Shown: one piece after another, positions 8,037-17,570 of the stretch
Layout: each line of letters opens with the position of its first letter
Numbering within the stretch: the stretch's first letter is position 1
DNA from: Armatimonadota bacterium
GTDB lineage: Bacteria > Armatimonadota > Fimbriimonadia > Fimbriimonadales > Fimbriimonadaceae
Assembly (NCBI GenBank): GCA_022563855.1
Contig: JADFMN010000012.1
Location: 1-64,000, forward strand
Length of the DNA stretch: 64,000 nucleotides
Reading direction: 5' to 3'
Position numbers and translations under genes: made by a program
The notes under the pieces: generated by a model
Seen by the model: the letters and a program-made list of their open reading frames with translations, nothing else
Database searches by the model: none
What the model was told of the DNA's origin: nothing

Positions 8037-9563
8037 TCAACCCTCTTTCCGAACGAACGCAATCCGACTGTTCGCATAGTCGAACACGACTGTGAACGGC
8101 ATGAGCAATGGTATCCCGATCAAGCCTGTCAAATACTCGCTCGCGTATGCGCTGCGGTTCGATACCAACATGATCGCCAACTGGTCTTCAAAGCGATAGC
8201 CGTCAATCTCGAAGTACTCGACGAATCCAAACTTAGCCGGTACTGCGCCACCAAGCCCATGTATCTCTCCGTCCAACGTTTCGCGCCCTTCGAGCAGGTT
8301 TAGCTCCTTTACAACCCGCCAGCTGAACACGAGGCCGTAAGGCGCCCCGGTGTCTATCATGAACACGCCTTCGTGCGCTCCCTCGAACTTCGCCGGCGTG
8401 GTCGGGTGATGCGATAGGAGAAGGAGATCGTTCCAATTACCCTTCTTCAGCTCATAGCTGCGAGGGTCGAAGAAGGCGATCATCGACTCCTCGACATCGA
8501 TCTCCAGGACAGTGCGCCTGAAGAAGTCGTAGCCCACGATACCGCCCAGTTCGATCCCGAGCGCAAGACTTACCGGGCTCAGGTCCAGCACGGCAAACGT
8601 CAGTTCGGCCACCGTCGCCGGCCCGAGACTGAAGTCGTCAAACTTGGTGAAGGTCAAGGGCAACGTGCCACCTTCGGCGATCGCAAACCAGGAACCGAAC
8701 TCCTCGGCCCCAAGGCGCTCTACGAGCTTCTTGCCCACAACCATCCCTCCGCCTCCAGTGTCGAGGATGAACCAGCCGACGTCCTCGCCCATAATAGTTG
8801 GCCTGACGAGAACGTGCCCGGACTCCGCACGCATCGTCTCTACGACTCCTTCATTGGCTTCGTCGTACGTCGTGTCGTCTGTCAAGAGCCAGGCAGGCAT
8901 CTCGAACAAGCTGGTCGCGCCGTCCGGCGTCGGGCGCACATGCTCAACGCTGATCCAGCCCTTTCCGGAGCTAAAGGTGACGTCGATCCTGTGCGGCAGC
9001 TTGAAGCCTCTCGTGGTCTCCCATTGACTCAGCTCGATCAGGTGCATGATATCGCCGTCCATGTAGCTGCTGGCCTTGGGAAGCCAACTCTCCCGATCGA
9101 CTTCGACCTTTACGCTCATGCGTCCGGCCTTTGGTTTCAGGTTGAGAGTGTAGGAGTCGCTGTCCTCCTCTATCATTGTGATGTCGTACGGCCCGTCCGG
9201 GGCCAGCCAGCGGTGCCCGATCACCCACGATGTAGCATGCTGATACTCGACGTCTGAGAAATAGACGGGCATCGGGCTGCCGGTCACGTCGAGCTCCCAG
9301 CCCCTCTCTCCGTCCCACGCCTGGGTCGCCCGGATCGGGCCGTCCATTTCGAAGAGGTACTTCCCGTCAGGCGTAAAGACGAACCGGAAGTTCGCGTCAG
9401 TGCCCATGAACAAGGCCGAACCCGTCATTTCGATGCCACTTTCGAAAGGCTCTATGGCGCTGTAACCGACGGCTGACCGGACGTTGTCCAAAACCTGGTC
9501 GACGGTAGGCCGCTGCAACAAAGCAGGAGACGAAAGTAAAGCAAAGAGGCTAGCGATCATCAT
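8037..9563 (-). CDS. LolA-like domain fused to two aspartyl-protease halves
   Basis: A 508-residue exported protein. Residues 1-17 form a signal peptide. Roughly 18-225 resemble a LolA/outer-membrane-lipoprotein-sorting beta-barrel half (DGERGWELDVTG, AGRMSVKVEVDRESWLPK). Residues 245-505 contain two retropepsin-like aspartyl protease repeats, each with a hydrophobic-hydrophobic-D-T-G motif (FILDTGGGG at D268; FMIDTGAPYG at D404) and each followed by a GIVGYDF or GLIGIPLL psi-loop equivalent. The pair could form an intramolecular two-Asp active site. TAGGAGAG lies ~8 nt upstream of the chosen start. The substrate is unknown. Confidence 0.88.
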   Translation of the reverse strand: MMIASLFALLSSPALLQRPTVDQVLDNVRSAVGYSAIEPFESGIEMTGSALFMGTDANFRFVFTPDGKYLFEMDGPIRATQAWDGERGWELDVTGSPMPVYFSDVEYQHATSWVIGHRWLAPDGPYDITMIEEDSDSYTLNLKPKAGRMSVKVEVDRESWLPKASSYMDGDIMHLIELSQWETTRGFKLPHRIDVTFSSGKGWISVEHVRPTPDGATSLFEMPAWLLTDDTTYDEANEGVVETMRAESGHVLVRPTIMGEDVGWFILDTGGGGMVVGKKLVERLGAEEFGSWFAIAEGGTLPLTFTKFDDFSLGPATVAELTFAVLDLSPVSLALGIELGGIVGYDFFRRTVLEIDVEESMIAFFDPRSYELKKGNWNDLLLLSHHPTTPAKFEGAHEGVFMIDTGAPYGLVFSWRVVKELNLLEGRETLDGEIHGLGGAVPAKFGFVEYFEIDGYRFEDQLAIMLVSNRSAYASEYLTGLIGIPLLMPFTVVFDYANSRIAFVRKEG

Positions 9564-9655
9564 GATTGAACTCTCCTACGGACAGTGCTGAGCGTTATCT
9601 AGTCTATTCTACCGATCCATCTATATTGTTGCACTGTTCTCGCCATAACGACAAG

Positions 9656-9676
9656 CCAGCACGCTGCGAGTGCTGG
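9656..9676. repeat. Hairpin repeat (type B)
   Basis: Inverted repeat CCAGCAC / GTGCTGG with loop GCTGCGA. It lies between the protease-like gene and the amidase gene and shares its core with the copies near 5.1 and 5.3 kb. Confidence 0.6.
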
Positions 9677-9697
9677 ACGTTGGCGCGCACTTTACTC

Positions 9698-11305
9698 TTA
9701 ACTCAAGTCGGCGGTCGGAAGGAACAACGGCGACTTTCGCACCTGCGTCTCTTGCTCGAATGCGTAAGCCAACTTGAGTAGCACCGGCTCGCTCCACGCC
9801 CGCCCGAAGAACGAGACGCCGACCGGCAGACCGCCGACGAAACCGGCGGGAACCGTGATGTTCGGATAGCCGGATACTGCGGCCGGGGTAGAGCTTCCGC
9901 CGGTGAAATGATCGCCGTTCAGGTGGTCGGTCGGCCACGCGGGGCTGCCGGTCGGTGCGATGATCGCATCCAAGTTGTGCTCGTCCATCGTCGCGTCGAT
10001 CCCCTCGTCCCGCGACATGCGATGGTTCTTCGCCAGCGCGTCGATGTATTTCTTGTCGGTGAGCGGCCCTTTCTCCTGCGCCATGTGGAATATCTCCTGG
10101 CCGAAGAACGGCATCGCCTGGTCCTTCATGCGCTCGTTCGCCTCGATCAGGTCGGCGAGCGACTTCGGTCCGATGTCGGTGCTTGTCCCGGCCATGTACC
10201 TGTTGAGGTCGGCCTTGAACTCGTACAGCAGCACCTCGAACTCAGTGTCGTCATACTTCCCTTGCGTGGCCATGTCCGCCGGGTCGACGATCTCTGCGCC
10301 GAGGCCCTTCATCGCGGCGATCGCCTCCTCCATGATCGCATCGACGTGGTCGTTGAACTCAAAGAACTGGCGACCGACGCCGATGCGCGCGCCTTTCAAT
10401 CCGTCCTTCTCAAGGAACATCCTGTAGTCCGTTGCGGCCTCGTAACGGTCGGTGGGATCAGCTGGGTCTTGGCCTGCCATGATCGACAGAAGCGTCGCTG
10501 CATCGCGCACGGTTCGCGCCATCGGGCCAGCGGTGTCCTGGCTGTGCGCGATCGGGATGATGCCGGTGCGCGAAACCATGCCGAGCGTCGGCTTGATCCC
10601 GACGATGCCGCACGTCGTAGCCGGGCACACGACCGATCCGTCGGTCTCTGTTCCGATAGCGACCGCGCAGAGGTTTGCCGACGCCGCCGCGCCGGACCCC
10701 GCGCTGCTGCCGCACGGGTTGCGGTCGAGCGCGTACGGGTTCTTGCACTGGCCGCCGCGCCCGCTCCATCCGCTGGTCGAGTGGGTCGAGCGGAAGTTGG
10801 CCCACTCGCTGAGGTTGGTTTTGCCAAGGATGACCGCGCCGGCCTTGCGGAGTTGCGCTGCGAGGAAGGAATCTTGACTGGCGATGTTGCCGACCATCGC
10901 GAGCGAACCGGCGGTCGTCATCATGGAGTCGCCGGTTTCGATGTTGTCCTTGATGAACACGGGGATTCCGTGCATCGGGCCTCTTGCGCCGCCCTGCTGC
11001 CGCTCTTCGTCGAGCGCCTCCGCGATCTCCATCGCGTCGGGGTTAATCTCGATGACCGACCGCAAAGTTGGTCCGTGGCCGTCGATCTCCTCGATTCGCT
11101 CCAGATACTTCGCTGTGATCGATTCAGCAGTCTCGCTTCCGACCTCCATCGCTTCTTGCAACTCTTCGACTGTGGATTCGTCGAGATCGAACGGCTCCTC
11201 GGCTGCCGTTGTTGGCTCTGTGTCTGTCGGTTTTCGAGATGCACAGCCAACAGCGACGATCAGCCCGCCCGCCAATCCTGCCTTGAGAAAATCACGTCGT
11301 ATCAT
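9698..11305 (-). CDS. Tat-exported amidase-signature lipoprotein
   Basis: 535 residues from ATG 11305; a longer frame starts 7 codons upstream but would put extra residues before the Tat motif. The N-terminus MIRRDFLKAGLAGG carries a twin-arginine signal, followed by a lipobox ending at C21. The amidase signature Ser-cisSer-Lys triad is complete: K119 (VFIKDN), S200 (CGSSAGSG) and S224 (TDGSVVCP). The family hydrolyses amides such as aryl or acyl amides and peptide amides. GatA is the cytoplasmic relative, and the Tat/lipid signal argues against that role. It is probably anchored in the periplasm. Confidence 0.9.
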   Translation of the reverse strand: MIRRDFLKAGLAGGLIVAVGCASRKPTDTEPTTAAEEPFDLDESTVEELQEAMEVGSETAESITAKYLERIEEIDGHGPTLRSVIEINPDAMEIAEALDEERQQGGARGPMHGIPVFIKDNIETGDSMMTTAGSLAMVGNIASQDSFLAAQLRKAGAVILGKTNLSEWANFRSTHSTSGWSGRGGQCKNPYALDRNPCGSSAGSGAAASANLCAVAIGTETDGSVVCPATTCGIVGIKPTLGMVSRTGIIPIAHSQDTAGPMARTVRDAATLLSIMAGQDPADPTDRYEAATDYRMFLEKDGLKGARIGVGRQFFEFNDHVDAIMEEAIAAMKGLGAEIVDPADMATQGKYDDTEFEVLLYEFKADLNRYMAGTSTDIGPKSLADLIEANERMKDQAMPFFGQEIFHMAQEKGPLTDKKYIDALAKNHRMSRDEGIDATMDEHNLDAIIAPTGSPAWPTDHLNGDHFTGGSSTPAAVSGYPNITVPAGFVGGLPVGVSFFGRAWSEPVLLKLAYAFEQETQVRKSPLFLPTADLS

Positions 11306-11389
11306 ATGTGCCTGAGTCTGGCACACTAAGTCGAAGTACGCCGTACCGTTGAACGAAAACGGCTCTTCAACAAGAGCGCAGGTATTGAG

Positions 11390-11701
11390 CTACTTCAGAG
11401 GCGGAAATGGGATTCTTCGCACCCAGATGAAGATGCGGCACATGGCGATAGCAAGTAGCGGCCACAGCCCTATAAGAGCAGCCGTGGTCCAGTTAGTCCA
11501 AAGCAAGAATGCAGCAGTGGCGAGGGATACTAGTGCGGCAACGTTGAAGCTGAACCAGATTATCCAGAATAGACGGGCCCCTTTTGGATTTTCGCTTGAT
11601 CGAACCATCTTCTCCCTACCCCTGATTGCAGCCCAGGCGAAGCAACTTGCAAAGAGACACATAATGCCTAGCAGACAAGACGCTAGGATCTTCAACCACA
11701 T
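11390..11701 (-). CDS. Small integral membrane protein, 103 aa
   Basis: Three hydrophobic segments are clear: residues 3-24 (LASCLLGIMCLFASCFAWAA), 45-67 (WIIWFSFNVAALVSLATAAF) and 70-92. A basic loop separates the first two, and the C-terminus is short and basic/proline-rich. No family is recognised. It sits alone between the amidase gene and a 300-bp repeat-rich gap. Confidence 0.6.
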   Translation of the reverse strand: MWLKILASCLLGIMCLFASCFAWAAIRGREKMVRSSENPKGARLFWIIWFSFNVAALVSLATAAFLLWTNWTTAALIGLWPLLAIAMCRIFIWVRRIPFPPLK

Positions 11702-11740
11702 GCAACAGGTACGTTATTGGCTTGAGTTCGTTGCCGCAAT

Positions 11741-11882
11741 CCCCTCTCCCCTTGAGGGAGAGGGTGAGGGGTCAAACAGTGAAAGTCCTTTCCGAATAGG
11801 AGCCCAGTTTCGCGGGAGCACCACCCGCACTTCGTCTACCAGCGGTGTGCCACGGTCAGGCCCGACAGGGTTTGTCCGTGCG
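11741..11882. repeat. Two dispersed repeats in the gap before the ABC gene
   Basis: 11741-11773 is a C/T-rich hairpin (CCCCTCTCCC ... GGGAGAGGGTGAGGGG). 11845-11882 begins a second repeat family (gtgtgccacggtcaggcc), which recurs at 39385-39470 and 39990-40075. The remainder of 11702-12000 contains another G+C-rich palindromic-looking stretch and no gene. Confidence 0.65.
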
Positions 11883-12000
11883 ACCCATGTACTTGCCCAG
11901 ACTTTCAAGGCCGTTGCTTGCGCGGCTCGCGGGGACGCTCGCCCTCCCGCGGTCCTGTGATCCGCACAGCATGGCGGCTCTTCCTCACGTGGATAACGGA

Positions 12001-13821
12001 TCAGGACCTAGTGCCGCTAGATTCGTCCAGGGACAAGAACTGTTCGTTATAAAGCCTCGCGTAGAGGCCGTCGAGGGCGAGCAGCTCGTCGTGCTTTCCG
12101 CTTTCGACGATGCGGCCTTTGTCCAGTACCAGAATCTGATCGGCTGCGAGGATGGTGGAGAGGCGGTGGGCGATCGCGAACGTAGTGCGGCCTTTCATCA
12201 GCTCGCTCAGCGAGTTCTGGATCAGCCGCTCTGACCGCGTGTCGAGAGCGGAGGTCGCCTCGTCGAGAATCAGGATGCGCGGGTTTTTAAGGATTGCGCG
12301 AGCGATGGCGAGGCGCTGCTTCTCGCCGCCGCTAAGCTTGTAGCCGCGCTCTCCGACGACCGTGCTGTAGCCCTCCGGCAATGAAGCGATGTGGTCGTGG
12401 ATCGCCGCCGACTTGCACGCCTCTATGATCTCGTCATCCGTCGCGTCCGGCTTGGCGACGAGCAAGTTCTCGCGGATGGTCGTGTGCAGGAGATACGTCT
12501 CCTGCGTGACCGCGCCGATGTTCGCGCCGAGGTCTTCGAGCGAGACGTCGCGCACGTCGTGGCCGTCGATCAGCACCTGACCCTGATCCGTGTCGTACAG
12601 ACGCGGAATGAGGTACGTAAGCGTCGTCTTCCCCGCCCCGCTTGGCCCGACGAGCGCGACGAGCTGGCCAGGCTCTGCAACGAACGCTATTCCGCTCAAA
12701 GTAGTACGCTCTGCACCTTCATCATAAGAGAAAGTAACGTCGCGGAACTCCACTCGACCCTCCACGCGATCGAGCGGTTCCGGATTCTCCTTCTCTTCGA
12801 TGTCGCGCGGCATGTCGATGTACTCGAATATCCGCTGGAACAGCGCGAACGAGGCCATGATCTCGACCTGGGCGTTCAGCAGCGAGGTCACTGGGAAGAA
12901 CATGCGCGTCTGCAGCACCGTGAACGCGACGAGCTTCCCGAGGGTCAGAGATGGGTCGCCCTGCGAAATCATCAGCCACCCCGCAAGCAAGTAGACCAGC
13001 GCGGGAGCGAGCTGCGTGATCAGGCGGATCAGCCCAAAGAACATGTACTGCACGACGGTGGACTTGATCTGCCATCCGGCGAGCTTCTCGTTCTCTACGT
13101 CAAACCTCTCGGTGAGCACATCGAGTCTTCCAGAGGTCTTCGTGAGCAAGATGCCGCTGACGCTGAGGGTCTCCTGCATCATCGAGTTCAGCTCTGCGGT
13201 CTGCTCCATAGTGCCGGTCGTGACGCGGCGGGCGAAGTTTCCGAACCACCTTCCGAACACGAGGAAGAACGGCATGATGCCGACGCTGAGGATCGTCAGG
13301 CGCCAGTCGACGATGACCATCGCGACGAATGTGGAAACCGCGATGCCGGCGTTGCTGAGTTGGTCGGTGAGCGTGTTGCTGACGACGGTCTGCACGCCCT
13401 GCACGTCGTTGATGAGCCTGGTCTGGATGTCTCCTGTGCGCGTCGATGTGAAGAACCGGAGCGACATGCTCTGCAAGTGGGTGAATAGCGAGCGACGGAG
13501 GTCGCACATGACGCGCTGGCCGATCACGCAGCCCCAGTAGCCGTAGAGCAGAGTCAGCGACGCGCCGACGAACACCGCGAGCACCGTCAGGAGCGAGAAC
13601 CTTGCGATCACGTCGAGCTGCTTCTGCTGTAGGCCGACGTCGATTATCTGCTGCAGGAAGAACGGTGGGGCCAGACCGATCAGCACAGCGACCGAGATGA
13701 CAAGCCCGGTCCAATTGATGATGACCTTGTGCGGCCTGAACAGCCTGATCACCCGCCGCAGGATCTTGCGGTCGAACTGCTTGTTGTCCTTCTCTGGCAT
13801 CAGGGAGGTGTTGCGCATCAT
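12001..13821 (-). CDS. ABC exporter, fused permease and ATPase (MsbA/MdlB type)
   Basis: 606 residues: an ABC transporter type-1 transmembrane domain with six hydrophobic segments (about 30-330) and a nucleotide-binding domain. The latter has Walker A GPSGAGKTTL, a Q-loop (TQETYLL), signature LSGGEKQRLAIARAIL, Walker B ILILDEATSALD and the H-loop IAHRLSTI. Half-transporters of this kind dimerise and export lipids, drugs or peptides. The substrate cannot be inferred. The start ATG 13821 is uncertain, and MPEKDNKQ at 13800 is equally possible. It is divergent from the relic at 13891. Confidence 0.93.
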   Translation of the reverse strand: MMRNTSLMPEKDNKQFDRKILRRVIRLFRPHKVIINWTGLVISVAVLIGLAPPFFLQQIIDVGLQQKQLDVIARFSLLTVLAVFVGASLTLLYGYWGCVIGQRVMCDLRRSLFTHLQSMSLRFFTSTRTGDIQTRLINDVQGVQTVVSNTLTDQLSNAGIAVSTFVAMVIVDWRLTILSVGIMPFFLVFGRWFGNFARRVTTGTMEQTAELNSMMQETLSVSGILLTKTSGRLDVLTERFDVENEKLAGWQIKSTVVQYMFFGLIRLITQLAPALVYLLAGWLMISQGDPSLTLGKLVAFTVLQTRMFFPVTSLLNAQVEIMASFALFQRIFEYIDMPRDIEEKENPEPLDRVEGRVEFRDVTFSYDEGAERTTLSGIAFVAEPGQLVALVGPSGAGKTTLTYLIPRLYDTDQGQVLIDGHDVRDVSLEDLGANIGAVTQETYLLHTTIRENLLVAKPDATDDEIIEACKSAAIHDHIASLPEGYSTVVGERGYKLSGGEKQRLAIARAILKNPRILILDEATSALDTRSERLIQNSLSELMKGRTTFAIAHRLSTILAADQILVLDKGRIVESGKHDELLALDGLYARLYNEQFLSLDESSGTRS

Positions 13822-13890
13822 GGCCGGAAGCCGTGAGGGTACCTGTGGTCGATACGGGGCAGCGTATTAGTACGGTGATTCAGAGCGGCA

Positions 13891-14028
13891 CCGAACACGG
13901 TCGGCCGGTTCATCGAGGCCGGCACGAAGGAGATGAAAGCCAAGGTCAGCTACAAGGAAGCTGGCATTGTGCTCTCATTCCCCTGGCTGATCAGCTTCGA
14001 CCAGACCGTGTAGATCATCGTCCCGTGA
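13891..14028 (+). pseudogene. Relic: tail of the shared C-terminal domain with an amber stop
   Basis: Forty-odd codons translate as the last part of the domain found at the ends of the genes at 14151, 15657, 17841, 46777 and 51587 (RFIEAGTKEMKAKVSYKEAG, then SFPWLISFDQTV). The conserved Trp codon TGG is TAG at 14011-14013, after which IIVP and the natural stop follow in frame. No upstream coding part survives. It is either a decayed duplicate or the displaced 3' end of a disrupted gene. Confidence 0.85.
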
Positions 14029-14060
14029 TGGAACGGCATTGACTGCTCCAGGTGAAAATA

Positions 14061-14114
14061 CCGGGATTGCGAGGCGCGTTCGAATCTGGGGAGTCGCTCG
14101 TCGTGGTATTTTAG
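14061..14114 (+). promoter_or_regulatory. Conserved upstream element shared with 46684-46733
   Basis: About 50 bases (ccgggatt ... ggcgcgttcga ... tctgg ... gagtcgct) are alike upstream of two genes carrying the shared C-terminal domain, 14151 and 46777, at distances of roughly 40-90 bases from the start. It may hold a promoter or 5' UTR signal, or be the remnant of a duplication that included the upstream region. The bases between 14029 and 14060 show nothing else. Confidence 0.45.
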
Positions 14115-14150
14115 AAGTTCGGTACTGTCGATAGGTACTGGAGAGGGAAT

Positions 14151-15524
14151 ATGGACACTCGTACTATTTCTAAAGGGGCGTTGACGATCGCGCTCGCCGC
14201 GCTGATCGCAGCAAGCGCGCTTGGCCAGTCCGGCTGGGTGCTGTCGCACCAGAAGATCAGCGACACCCAAGGCGGCTTCACCGGCACACTGGTCGATGGC
14301 GATCGCTTCGGCACTTCGGTGGCCTCGCTTGGCGATCTCGACGGCGATGGCGTCGGCGACCTGGCCGTGGGAGCGCGGCATGACGACGACGGGGGCTCTG
14401 ACCGCGGCGCGGTGTGGGTGCTGTTCCTCAACACGGACGGGACGGTCAAGTCGCACCGGAAGATCAGCGACACGCAAGGCGGATTCACCGGCATCCTGTT
14501 CAATGTCGATTACTTCGGCGCTTCGGTGGCCTCGCTGGGCGATTTCGACGGCGACGGCGTGGGCGACCTTGCTGTAGGAGCGCGGCGAGACGACGACGGG
14601 GGCATTGACCGCGGCGCGGTGTGGGTGCTGTTCCTCAACGCCGACGGCACGGTCAAGGCTCACCGGAAGATCAGCGACACGCAAGGCGGCTTCACCGGCA
14701 TCCTGGACGATGACGATCTGTTCGGCACTTCGGTGGCCTCGCTGGGCGATCTCGACGGCGACGGCGTGGGTGACATTGCCGTCGGGGCAATCGAAATCTT
14801 GAGTGGGGGTCCGGGTGCGGTCTGGGTGCTGTTTCTCAACGCCGACGGAACGGTCAAGTCCCACCGGAAGATCAGCTTTGCAGAAGGCGGCTTCACAGGC
14901 ACGCTGAATAATGGCGATGCCTTCGGCAGCACGGCGGCCTCGCTGGGCGACCTCGACGGCGACGGCGTTGGCGACCTGGCCGTGGGAGCAGCCTTCGATG
15001 ACGACGGCGGCGGCCGCAGCTTCGACCGCGGCGCGGTGTGGATCCTGTTCCTCGACGGCGTCCGGGACGTGCTGCCAGACAGCTATTCGTTCTTCCGCGG
15101 TTCTCAAACGGGTGGCGTACTGAGCGACCTGCTCGCCAGCGATGACAGCTGGATGACGGTGCTGCCGGGGATCACGCTCAACCAATCCGAGCGGCAGGTG
15201 CAGCTCATCGTCACTGGCACTTCTCCGACTGAGACGCCGAGCGAGCTTCGGATCAGAGTCGAGGCGCACGCCGAGATCAACAACATCGGGCAATGGATCG
15301 AGCTGTGGAACTACGACACTAACTCGTATGAACAGGTCGACTTCATGATCGCGACGCTGGCGGACTCGATCGTCGAAGTGAGCATCACGACGAATCCAGA
15401 GAGGTTTATACAGGCGGGCACGAAGCAGATGAAAGCCAAGGTCAGCTACAAGGAGGCTGGGATCGTGCTCCAATTCCCGTGGCTGATCAGCTTCGACCAG
15501 ACGGTGTGGATCATCGTTCCTTAA
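14151..15524 (+). CDS. Exported FG-GAP repeat protein with the shared C-terminal domain
   Basis: 457 residues. A signal peptide (TIALAALIAASALGQ) is followed by four FG-GAP/integrin-alpha-type repeats of about 60 residues. Each has FGxSVASLGDLDGDGVGD, the calcium-loop DxDGDG, and VWVLFLNADGTVK, and together they form part of a beta-propeller. Residues ~305-457 are the domain shared with four other genes in the window (starts LPDSYSFFRG, ends WIIVP). GGAGAGG lies 5 nt before the ATG. It is expected on the cell surface or in the periplasm. The propeller has few blades for a full seven-bladed ring. Confidence 0.85.
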   Translation: MDTRTISKGALTIALAALIAASALGQSGWVLSHQKISDTQGGFTGTLVDGDRFGTSVASLGDLDGDGVGDLAVGARHDDDGGSDRGAVWVLFLNTDGTVKSHRKISDTQGGFTGILFNVDYFGASVASLGDFDGDGVGDLAVGARRDDDGGIDRGAVWVLFLNADGTVKAHRKISDTQGGFTGILDDDDLFGTSVASLGDLDGDGVGDIAVGAIEILSGGPGAVWVLFLNADGTVKSHRKISFAEGGFTGTLNNGDAFGSTAASLGDLDGDGVGDLAVGAAFDDDGGGRSFDRGAVWILFLDGVRDVLPDSYSFFRGSQTGGVLSDLLASDDSWMTVLPGITLNQSERQVQLIVTGTSPTETPSELRIRVEAHAEINNIGQWIELWNYDTNSYEQVDFMIATLADSIVEVSITTNPERFIQAGTKQMKAKVSYKEAGIVLQFPWLISFDQTVWIIVP

Positions 15525-15656
15525 AGCTGCTACAGACAGAATAGGCGCGGCAAAATGGAACGTTTCTCTCGCCGTGGCACGTCAACTAGAATGGCGCTAT
15601 GCAAATGGCGTGACCGGTACAGCAAATTTTGAGATTGCTGCGAAGAAGAAAGCGTC

Positions 15657-17555
15657 ATGTGTAATAGTCACGATTCATCTCGAAAAGATTTGTCGGCAAT
15701 AATAGAACTACCCGCAATCCGGGGGGAGATTGCGATCGTAACCTCCGCTTGGAAGGGGCTTTTGAGGATCGCCTGCGTGACAGTCGCAATCGGCGCTGCC
15801 AGCGCCGCGCTGGGTCAAGTGCAGGAGCAGTGGGTCACGCGCTACAACGGCCCGGGCAACGCCGGCGACGGCACTTACGCGATTGCTGTGGACGATGGGG
15901 GCAACGTGTATGTGACCGGCTACTCGTTCGGCCTGGACACGCGCACAGATTACGCGACGATAAAGTACGACTCGAGCGGAAACCAGCTCTGGGAGATGCG
16001 CTACAACGGCCCGATCGACGGTAACGATACCGCCGTCGCGATCGCTTTGGACAGCTCAGGCAACGTGTATGTGACCGGAACATCGGAAGTCGAACAGACG
16101 CCAATGGTGACGGGCAGGGACTACGCGACGATAAAGTACGACACGGACGGCAACCAACTTTGGGTAAGGCACTACGACAACGGCAGCGATTTCGCGACTG
16201 CAATCGCTGTGGACGACGCAGGCAACGTGTATGTGACCGGCAGGTCTTCTGGCACCGGATTTGACTACTTGACGGTGAAGTACGACACGGACGGAAACCA
16301 GCTCTGGGAGGCGCGCTACGACGGTCCGGTCATCGGTAGCAGTAACGATCACGCCACCGCGATTGTTTTGGACAGCGCTGGCAACGTATATGTGACCGGC
16401 AATTCTGAGGGCATCGGCTCAGGCTTTGACTACGCGACGATAAAGTACGACACGAACGGCAACGAACTTTGGGTAAGGCGCTTCAACGGTCCGGCCAACA
16501 TTTTTGACGGCGCCCTTGATCTTGCGCTGGACGACGGAGGCAACGTGTATGTGACTGGCTTCTCGCTCGGACAGGACACGGACGCGGACTACGTGACGTT
16601 GAAGTACGACCCAGATGGACAGCAGCTCTGGGAAATGCGCTACAACGGCCCGGGAAATGGTCGAGATAACGCCAGTGCGCTGGTAGTGGACGGCGCAGGC
16701 AACGTGTACGTGACCGGCTTGTCGGATGGCCCCGGCACGGCCTGGGACTACGCGACGCTGAAGTACGACACGAACGGCAACCTGCTCTGGGAAAGACGCT
16801 ACAACGGCCCGGCCAGCAGCATTGATGGCGCAACCCAGCTTGCGCTGGACAACGCCGGCAACCTATACGTGACCGGCTGGTCGTTCGGAAACTCCACGGG
16901 CCGGGACAATGCGACGGTGAAATACGACTCGAGCGGCAACCAACTTTGGGTGATGCGTTATAACGGTCCGGGCAGCGGCTGGGATACCGCCTTTGCGCTT
17001 GCTGTAGACGACCCTGGCAACGTGTATGTGACCGGCTACTCGCTCGGTCTGGGCACGGGCGTAGACTACGCGACGATCAAGTACGTGCAGGACGTCGAGG
17101 TCCTGCCGGACAGCTTCTCGCTGTTCCGTGGGATGCTGATCGGCGGCGGGCTGAGCGACCTGCTCGCGAGCGACGACAGCTGGATGACGGTGCTTCCGGG
17201 GATCACACTGAACCAAGCCGAGCGGCCGGTGCAGCTCATCATAGAGGGCACCGCTCCGACTGAAACGCCGAGCGAACTTCGGTTCAGAGTGGAGGCCCAC
17301 GCCGAGATCAACAACATAGGACAGTGGATCGAGCTGTGGAACTACGACACGAGCTCTTACGAGGAGGTCGACTTCATGATCGCTACGACTGTGGACTCGA
17401 TAGTCGAGGTCAGCATCACGACGAATCCGGAGCGCTTCATCCAGGCGGGCACGAAGGAGATGAAGGCAAAGGTCAGCTACAAAGAAGCCGGTATTGTGCT
17501 CTTCTTCCCGTGGCTGATCAGCTTCGACCAGACCGCGTGGGTCATCGTCCCGTAG
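15657..17555 (+). CDS. Exported SBBP-repeat beta-propeller with the shared C-terminal domain
   Basis: 632 residues. The N-terminus is unusually long before the hydrophobic signal segment (LLRIACVTVAIGAASAALGQ at ~38-57), so the true start may be downstream of ATG 15657. Residues ~58-480 hold about eight repeats of the SBBP type (GNVYVTGxS ... DYATIKYDxxGNQLW). Residues ~483-632 are the shared C-terminal domain (LPDSFSLFRG ... VIVP). A close paralogue lies at 46777. No enzymatic motif is visible. It is a likely surface or matrix protein. Confidence 0.85.
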   Translation: MCNSHDSSRKDLSAIIELPAIRGEIAIVTSAWKGLLRIACVTVAIGAASAALGQVQEQWVTRYNGPGNAGDGTYAIAVDDGGNVYVTGYSFGLDTRTDYATIKYDSSGNQLWEMRYNGPIDGNDTAVAIALDSSGNVYVTGTSEVEQTPMVTGRDYATIKYDTDGNQLWVRHYDNGSDFATAIAVDDAGNVYVTGRSSGTGFDYLTVKYDTDGNQLWEARYDGPVIGSSNDHATAIVLDSAGNVYVTGNSEGIGSGFDYATIKYDTNGNELWVRRFNGPANIFDGALDLALDDGGNVYVTGFSLGQDTDADYVTLKYDPDGQQLWEMRYNGPGNGRDNASALVVDGAGNVYVTGLSDGPGTAWDYATLKYDTNGNLLWERRYNGPASSIDGATQLALDNAGNLYVTGWSFGNSTGRDNATVKYDSSGNQLWVMRYNGPGSGWDTAFALAVDDPGNVYVTGYSLGLGTGVDYATIKYVQDVEVLPDSFSLFRGMLIGGGLSDLLASDDSWMTVLPGITLNQAERPVQLIIEGTAPTETPSELRFRVEAHAEINNIGQWIELWNYDTSSYEEVDFMIATTVDSIVEVSITTNPERFIQAGTKEMKAKVSYKEAGIVLFFPWLISFDQTAWVIVP

Positions 17556-17570
17556 ACGCATAGCAATCAA

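Noticed and set aside
9908-11329. Long plus-strand ORF (473 aa) opposite the amidase
   Set aside because: It is antisense to a gene with a complete amidase triad and a Tat signal. It is a G+C-driven shadow.
13950-15473. Long minus-strand ORF (507 aa) opposite the FG-GAP gene
   Set aside because: It mirrors the periodic FG-GAP repeats in another frame and has no family features of its own.
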